From: Tetracentron sinense
Lineage: Eukaryota > Streptophyta > Magnoliopsida > Trochodendrales > Trochodendraceae
Assembly: GCA_015143295.1 (NCBI GenBank)
Contig: CM026565.1
Coordinates: 11,964,041-12,028,040, forward strand
Reading direction: 5' to 3'
Length of the DNA stretch: 64,000 bases
The translations under genes were made by a program, and so were the position numbers. Of the stretch, positions 57,495 to 64,000 are shown one piece after another (position 1 is the stretch's first letter; every line of letters starts with the position of its first letter). The notes under the pieces are model-generated. The model searched no databases, was not told where the DNA came from, and saw only the letters and a list, made by a program, of their open reading frames with translations.

Positions 57495-57852
57495 CTAAAA
57501 AAAAGAAAACTTTACCGTGGCAACTGCTCGACTTGCTGTATTGTGCATCCCCATCCAGTGCATACCCCTCGTTGCGGCTATGTCCGTAGGGAGCCTCATC
57601 GCCAACATCATCGATGTGGCTATGGAGTCATGCTCCATTGCTGAATGAGCAACCGTGGGACGAGCATACCCCCGAGGGAAGACAGGATTCCAGAACTCGG
57701 CGGGGCCTCCCGCTATGGTCCTTTCCCGTGGCGGAGTGCCAGGCAAAGCCGTGTTCAAAACAGACACAGGAGCGATAGTAGGAGCAGCAGCAAGCGTGAC
57801 CACTGCGGCCATGGGAGCAGTGACAATTGCCGTAGAGGGGCCGGAGCTGACG
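57495..57852 (-). pseudogene. Upstream part of the antisense gene of element H, cut by element I
   Basis: The minus frame is rich in Ala, Val and Thr, followed by 'HDSIATSMMLAMRLPTDIAA' and 'MHWMGMHNTASRAVAT'. The first codons of the longer open frame that runs to 57875 are LTR I sequence and do not belong to it. The gap to the next antisense frame (about 57445-57508) has a GT-like start and a pyrimidine-rich tract ending in AG on the minus strand, which would suit a small intron. Confidence 0.5.
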
Positions 57853-59450
57853 TGTAGAGCCCCAGACCTTTTCACATTTAATGCATGACACTTTCGTTGT
57901 CATTTTGCCTTTAAAGAGGTATAATTAATAAATAAGTAAGAAATTGGAAATTCCGAAATGTCAGAAATGTTCCTTTTCGAAGTACGAACCCAACGCAAGT
58001 TGAATCGTCAAAATCGGACGAACGAGTCAAAAGATATGGCCAAAACAGTCTGGACCTGCAGGCAATCGTAGCTCGGAAGGCACTAAGGACGTAGCTCGGA
58101 AGGCACTAAGGACATAGCTCTAGCTCTGATAACGTATACGTTGTGCATCCGTTGTGCAACAGACAACGGGTACGTCGTGCAACAGACAACGTGTACGTTG
58201 TATAGCTCACGACGGGCACGTTGTACATAAGACAACGGACAACGAGCTCAGCACTATGCACAACACAACGTGACAACGTGTTCGGCACTATTCACAGCAC
58301 AACGTGTTCGGCACTATTCACAGCACAACGTGTTCGGCACTATTCACAGCACAACGAGTTCAGCACTATTCACAGCACAACGTGTTCGGCACTATTCACA
58401 GCACAACGAGTTCAACACTATTCACAGCACAACGAGTTCAGCACTATTCACAGCACAACGTGTTCGGCACTATTCACAGCACAACGTGTTCAGCACTATT
58501 CACAGCACAACGTGTTTGGCACTATTCACAGCTCAACGTGTTCGGCACTCGTGTTTTTACAGAAATTTCAGTAAGGGTATTATGGTCTTTTGGTCGGTTC
58601 ACTCTTACCTTAAGAGTTTAACCCGAGCCTTTAGGGCTCATTCTCAACACTTAGAGGATTTGGGGGATTAGAAGAGAGGAGAAAGGGTTTCCTAAGCTAG
58701 GGTTTTGCTTTTGGAGAAGAATCAAAGGGGTTTTGAGACCCTAGATCACTTCAAGTCCGGTTTTTCTCCAAGATCACGGCTCAAGCACTCGTGGAGAGCG
58801 TTCCCCAAGCTAGGGCAGCACCTCACGGTCGTTTTTGGAAGGGGTTTCTTCCTCATTTCTTCAAGGTCGGTACTTCTTACTACCCTCTTAGTTATAGCTT
58901 CCCTTTTTCCTTTGTTTCTCCTTGTTTTCCTTCATTTATATATGTGTTATGAGATTGGTGGTATGAATGGTGAATGGAGATGGATGTTGGCGAATGGATG
59001 CCGTGTGGATGATGTGATGAACGAATGGGAAAGGGCATTGTACTAATAATGAACATACAAGTGTGATGTGAGCATAACCCACCTAGAAAAGCATGATCAA
59101 AGTTTAAGTGAATAATGAACACACCCCATGTTTGATGAAATGCCAAGGTGAACAAAATAAATGATAAATTAAGGGAACCCATGCTTAATTGCTCTTGAAA
59201 TTTGTTAGGGTTCATGATAGTGTGTTTCTTACATTTCTTAAAATGCGTAGATTATTACTCACTTAAATTGTTATATGCTATACTTAGAGGTTAGACTTCC
59301 GCTGTGTTTTATAGTTATGTTTCCGCTATCATCCTCTATTGTATATGCTCTGTGGGTTTTTACAGGTTGGTTTGTCAAGCAAGTCATGTAAGCCATGATT
59401 AGTCGTCCAAAGTTCACTCTAACTCCTAGGGAGGGTTTTGGGTCGCGACA
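57853..59450 (+). repeat. 5' LTR of element I
   Basis: It is 1598 bases, TGTAGAGCCCCAGACC to GGGTCGCGACA. It has the same backbone as LTR I-prime, but it carries a caacg-type repeat region in place of the GATCGATC palindromes and lacks the hairpin array and acidic frame seen in I-prime. Confidence 0.92.
58128..58553. repeat. caacg repeat region of LTR I (dyads, then eleven 26-base units)
   Basis: Bases 58128-58250 hold dyads such as cgttgtgcaacagacaacg. From about 58268 to 58553 follow about eleven 26-base units of gttcggcactattcacagca plus caacgt. The three overlapping plus-strand frames here are by-products of the unit length. Confidence 0.9.
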
Positions 59451-59454
59451 GAAA

Positions 59455-59466
59455 TGGTATCAGAGC
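59455..59466 (+). other. Primer binding site of element I
   Basis: TGGTATCAGAGC starts five bases after the LTR end; initiator tRNA-Met type. Confidence 0.95.
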
Positions 59467-59810
59467 TTAGGCTTTAGGTCTCTAGGGTCACTTAGAATCT
59501 TATACCACGGCTTGACAAGAGCATATGTTAGGAAACAAGTTAGGAAGGAAGTGAGTCGGGAACGAGTCTGGTTCCAAGGTTAAGACTAAACTTTAGTCTT
59601 AGTCTAAAATGGTTGCTTTAACCAAGTACGGTCCTAGGTACGTCAGAACACTAAAGTATAAGTATAATGTGATGAATACTCTGATGACTTGATGTGATGT
59701 GTATTAGTATTATACAACTAATACAAATTGAATTATTGTGAAATGGCATTGAAATAAACTGTGGTTTCAAGTTAGACTCATGTGGTGTTATTATTCTCAG
59801 GACTTTAGTC

Positions 59811-60920
59811 ATGAGACGGAACACACGGGGTCGTGGACCACATACCAGAGCTTCCTCTTCTTCACGGGATGAGGATGAGCAGCCGGACCTCTCTCAGGTC
59901 TTAGGCTCTATTGCTGAGACACTCGCCATACTGGCGGCTCGGCAAGCTATACCATCGTCGGCGGCACCTACTCCACCGCCCGCAGCTCCAGTACATCGTA
60001 CAGCTGGAGTTGAGGCATTCAGGAGATTGAGGCCTCCATCCTTCCATGGGAGTGTGGACCCTCTTGCTGCGGAGGCGTGGATCCTCTAGATGGAGAAGAT
60101 TTTTGCGGTCCTCTCGCCTACAGAGGAGGATAGAGTAGCATGGGCAGTTTTCATGCTAGAGGGTGAAGCCCACCATTGGTGGTTGTCCGCATTGAGGACG
60201 CGAGATTTGACCATGCAGGGTCAACCTTTGACTTGGGAGGAGTTCAAAGATACTTTTTACAAGAAGTATTTTCCGATCAGTGCACGGGAAAAGAAAGAAA
60301 GAGAATTCATCAACCTTGAGCAAGGTTCGATGTCTATGGCCGCTTATGAGGCCAAGTTCTCAGAATTGTCGAGATTTGCGCCTCATATGGTTGCTACTGA
60401 GGCAATGAAGGTGAGAAGATTTGAGCAAGGGCTCAAGGATGTTATTATGGAGAAGGTTTCCATTTTCAGGCATGCTACCTACCCTGAAGTGGTAGACAAG
60501 GCCTTATTGGTCGAGGCCAATTCTTAAGCGGTGTCTAAGAAGAGAGAGTTGGCGAGAGGCCAAGCCAGTAGTTCAGCACCTCTAGAGAGGCGGGCTCGTA
60601 CCGGCTCTTATCAGCATACATGGCCAGCACCACCGATGAGGCCGACTTATGCGGCCCCAGCACCACGGCAGTACGTGCCACAGGCACCTCGACCTCAGGC
60701 TCTCCCAGCCCCATGGCCAGTTGCACCTCAGGTGGCGAGATATGCTCCACCTCAGGCCCCTCCTACCCGCACACACGAGGCCTGCCCTTCATGCGGCCGA
60801 AGGCACCCAGCGGGGGATTGCCTAAGAGCATCGGGTGGATGTTTTCACTGTGGTCGCCAGGGCCACGTGATCAGGGATTGCCCTACCCGGCATTTACCAG
60901 GCTAGTCTCAGGGGATTAGG
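59811..60920 (+). pseudogene. gag region of element I (fossil)
   Basis: It starts MRRNTRGRGPHTR. The core motifs are '[20 protein letters not shown]', 'LEGEAHHWW', 'FKDTFYKKYFP' and '[15 protein letters not shown]'. After a Pro/Ala-rich linker comes the CCHC knuckle CFHCGRQGHVIRDC near 60840. The region is broken in a few places. Confidence 0.87.
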
Positions 60921-61059
60921 CCACCAGCACGCCCAGCAGGATCATATCAGGCGTCATCTCAGACTACCCGGTCTACACCTCAGTCTCGCCAGGCGAACCA
61001 GGGGCGTGTATTTGCTTTGACAGAGGGTGATGCACTTGCATCTGATGATGTGGTGCAAG

Positions 61060-61205
61060 GTACGCGTTTGGAGTTATTTTCTTTATTCGTGATTGTTATG
61101 TTATGCTATATTCTTTGTGTACATACTCGGCATGTTCTATATGTATATAAACCTACACGTATACGCTGTTGATGCATGGATTAACTCCGCTAGCTAAAAT
61201 TTCAG
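61060..61205 (+). other. Intron-like segment at the gag/protease junction of element I
   Basis: The 146-base, AT-rich segment starts GTACGCG and ends AAATTTCAG, at the same codon position and phase as 13943-14078 in element C. Outside the ends the two segments do not resemble each other. Confidence 0.6.
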
Positions 61206-64000
61206 GAACCCTACTAGTCAATGAGTATTTGGCTCGAGTGTTGATTGATACCGGGTCTACTCATTCGTTTGTCTCGCCGAGTTTTTCAGAAGGCTTTTCT
61301 GAGGAGCCTAGACAGCTAAAACCGGAGTTAGCCATTTTGACTCCCCTCGACAAAACGGTATTGGCAGATAAAGTGTATAGAAATAGTGTGGTCCAAGTTG
61401 GAAGCCACGAGTTGGCAGTTGATCTCATCGTCCTTGGATTTCAAGACTTTGATGTTATATTGGGAATGGATTGGTTAGCAGCGCATCATGGGCATGTAGC
61501 TTGCTTTGAGAAGGTGGTACTCTTCAAGCCGGTAGAAGGAAAACCATTTCACTTTTGGGGGTTGAAGGGTAGAGATATCGCTCGTTTTGCGGCGTTGAGC
61601 CTAGCTAACCCCGAGGCAAAGGACTCATCGACAATTCCAGTTGTGAGTGAATTCTTGGATGTGTTTCCAGAGGAGTTGTCAGGATTACCTCCAGACAGGG
61701 AGATTGAGTTTGTGATCGAGCTTGCACCAGGCACAGCTCCCATCTTTCGGGCTCTGTATAGAATGGCCCCGGTTGAACTTAAGGAGTTGAAGACTCAATT
61801 GGAGGAATTACAAGGCCTTGGTTTCATTCAACCAAGTGTCTCACCGTGGGGTGCCCCGGTGTTGTTTGTTAAGAAGAAAGATGGTTCGATGCGGATGTGC
61901 GTCGATTTCCAGCAATTGAACAAGGTCACTATAAAGAATAGGTATCCATTGCCTAGAATTGATGATTTGTTCGATCAGTTGAAGGGAGCGATATTTTTCT
62001 CAAAGATAGATCTTCGATCGGGTTATCACCAGTTGAAGATTAAGGCGGAAGATGTTCCCAAAACTGCTTTCAGGACTCGATATGGAGACTACGAGTTCTT
62101 GGTGATGCCTTTTGGACTCACGAACGCGTCGGCAGCCTTTATGGATTTGATGAACCGGGTGTTCCGGCCATATCTTGATAGGTGTGTGATTGTATTTGTT
62201 GATGACATTTTGGTCTATTCCCAGACAAGGGAAGATCACACACGCGACCTACGCCTTGCTTTGGAAATGCTAAGAGAGCACAAGCTATACGCCAAACTTA
62301 GCAAGTGTGAGTTTTGGTTGGAAGAGGTGGCATTCCTAGGCCACGTTGTTTCTGCAGAAGGTATCTCGGTAGATCCGAAGAAGATCGAAGCAGTTATGAG
62401 TTGGGCGAAGCCTAAGAGTGTTACGGAGATACGCAGCTTCCTTGGGTTGGCAGGCTACTACAGGAGATTCGTAGAGGGTTTCTCTAGCCTTGCAGCACCG
62501 CTTACTTACCTGACAAGGAAGAATGCGAAGTTTGTATGGAGCGACAAGTGTGAGATCAGTTTCACGGAACTGAAGAAGAGGTTGACTACAGCTCCTGTCC
62601 TTACAGTGCCATCCGGACCTCTTGGGTATGAGGTGTACAGTGATGCCTCACACGTTGGACTTGGATGTGTGCTTATGCAACACAAGAAAGTCATTGCCTA
62701 TGCATCGAGGCAATTGAAGGAGCATGAGAAGAATTACCCCATGCACGACTTAGAGCTTGCCGCAGTCGTGTTTGCACTCAAGATCTGGTGACATTACTTA
62801 TACGGGGTGGAATTCTATGTGTATACGGACCACAAGAGCCTCAAGTACCTCTTTTTCCAAAAGGAATTGAATCTAAGGCAACGGCGTTGGATGGAATTTT
62901 TGAAAGACTATGATTGTACCATTCAATACCACCCGGGTAAAGCAAATGTAGTGGCTGATGCTTTGAGTAGAAGACCTCCGGGGTTATTAGCATGCATGTT
63001 AGTGCAGGAATGGAAGCTACTTGAAGACTTGGCAAATCTGGACATTAGTGTGAATGGCTCTGTTCGTAGTCCTATCTTGGTAAATGTCACGGTTCGGCCA
63101 TACATTATAGATTTGATCCAAGAATACCAAGCCACGGATGCTGAATTGTTGGCTTATCGGGACAAGGAAGTTGCTAAGGGTAGTGAGGACTTCTCTCTCA
63201 CTAGTCGGGGTGCTATCACATTCAAGGGAAGGCTGTGCGTCCCAGCCAATGCAGATCTTCGAAGAGAGATTTTGGATGAAGCACACCGTTCGAAGTACAC
63301 AGTGCATCCAGGGGGTACAAAGATGTACCGAAACCTCAAGAGTCACTTTTGGTGGCGGAATATGAAGAGGGAGGTTGCGGAATATGTAGCACGGTGCTTG
63401 GTGTGTCAACAGGTAAAAGCAGAACACATGCGGCCCGCAGGTCTATTACAGTCCCTTCAGATTCCCGAGTGGAAATGGGAGAACATATCCATGGATTTCA
63501 TAGTTGGCTTGCCAAAGACGGCAAGGGGCTCAGATGCGATATGGGTAGTAGTGGATCGTTTGACGAAGTCCGCTCACTTCTTACCTTACCGAACTACTTT
63601 CAACTCTAGTCAGTTAGCCGCTTTGTACATCAAGGAAGTGGTGAGGTTGCTCGGAGTGCCCGTTAGTATTGTGTCAGATCGGGATCCAAGATTCACATCA
63701 CGATTCTGGAAAAGCTTCCAGGAGGCTATGGGTTCCCGACTTGATTTCAGCACCGCTTTTCATCCACAAACGGATGGACAAACCGAGAGAGTGAACCAAG
63801 TCATTGAAGACATGCTTCGGGCTTGTATGTTGGATTTCAGAGGCAGTTGGGAAGAGCACTTGCCTTTGGTTGAATTCGCCTATAATAACAGCTATCAGGC
63901 GAGTATCCAAATAGCACCATTTGAGGCCTTGTATGGGCGAAGTTGTAGGTCTCCTCTCTATTGGGATGAGGTAGGAGAAAGGAAAGTACTTGGTCCGGAG
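61206..64000 (+). pseudogene. pol region of element I: protease, RT, RNase H, integrase (truncated by window)
   Basis: The protease motif is DTGSTHSF (about 61247). RT has FVDD (about 62196). RNase H starts YSDASH (about 62637). Integrase shows its zinc region (63265-63420, [11 protein letters not shown]), 'SMDFIVGLP', '[12 protein letters not shown]' and '[12 protein letters not shown]'. The open stretch 61206-62791 covers protease to RNase H. The whole region is very similar to element C; it has a few breaks and runs off the window end. Confidence 0.9.

Larger units (their letters stand above)
49468..57852 (+). mobile_element. Element H: Ty3/gypsy Tat-lineage retrotransposon, broken, 3' end beyond element I
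   Basis: It has a 5' LTR (about 49468-50328), a Tat-type primer site, gag, protease, RT, RNase H, a second archaeal-type RNase H, integrase, and then antisense frames downstream of pol. It is interrupted at 57852 by element I and its 3' LTR is not in the window. The coding part has about six to eight breaks. No chromodomain is present, as expected for Tat. Age cannot be estimated from one LTR. Confidence 0.88.
57853..64000 (+). mobile_element. Element I: Ty3/gypsy Tekay chromovirus, 3' part beyond window
   Basis: It has a 5' LTR (57853-59450), tRNA-Met primer site, gag, an intron-like junction, and protease-RT-RNase H-integrase up to the window end. It is inserted into the antisense gene of element H. 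It is close to element C in protein sequence. About five or six breaks are seen in the visible coding part. Confidence 0.92.

Noticed and set aside
58268-58553. Regular short repeats considered as a CRISPR array
   Set aside because: Units are head-to-tail without unique spacers and the context is a plant LTR.
58221-58671. Three overlapping long plus-strand frames with repeated 'HYSQHN' or 'IHSTTCSALFTAQRV'
   Set aside because: They are by-products of the 26-base array in LTR I; all frames are open because the unit lacks stops.

Overview
The window looks like intergenic heterochromatin of a large-genome seed plant, most likely an angiosperm. Almost all of it is explained by LTR retrotransposons inserted into one another. 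The Ty3/gypsy chromovirus proteins (Tekay/Del type, with a C-terminal chromodomain), the initiator-Met primer sites (TGGTATCAGAGC), the plant-specific Tat lineage with a second RNase H, and very long LTRs all point to a plant. I found no host protein gene, tRNA or rRNA gene. Letters A to I below are my own working labels, not database names.

Layout. The oldest layer is element A, which starts before base 1 and ends at 48114. It has LTRs of about 2.6 kb and an internal region with no recognisable gag or pol, so it fits a large non-coding derivative (LARD) with Ogre/Tat-like signals. Element B (2708-23052, minus, Tekay-like) sits inside A. Element C (10313-22361, plus, Tekay) sits inside an LTR of B. 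A solo LTR D (16645-19019) sits inside the integrase of C. Element E (25480-40539, plus, Tekay) is a second insertion into A. E carries solo LTR I-prime (27627-29942), LTR G-prime (30639-32526), solo LTR C-prime (33290-35455) and solo LTR F (37599-40092). Solo LTR G (43481-45636) sits in the 3' LTR of A. To the right, 48115-49467 is probably part of a copia-like LTR. It is interrupted by Tat element H (49468 onwards), which is in turn interrupted by Tekay element I (57853 to beyond the window end). Five-base target duplications can be read at nearly every junction: accct, cataa, tgctc, aagaa, caact, gggat, gtttg and gagag.

Age. By-eye LTR comparison gives about 10 percent difference for A, about 6 percent for B and E, and about 1 percent over most of C, which agrees with the nesting order. 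At a commonly used plant rate of 1.3e-8 per site per year this is roughly 4, 2.3 and under 1 million years.

Most interesting signals. (1) Several different LTR families carry a cluster of short palindromes at the same place in U3, and the palindrome type differs between families and even between two copies of one LTR. (2) Hairpin-forming tandem arrays lie in the transcribed part of the LTRs, share the octamer CTCAYAAG, and in family C show a compensatory base-pair change. (3) Just downstream lies a conserved small hairpin and a conserved short acidic reading frame. (4) C and I have an intron-like GT-AG segment at the gag/protease junction that B lacks. (5) B has an extra reading frame with a duplicated motif ahead of gag. 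(6) H has antisense coiled-coil frames downstream of integrase.
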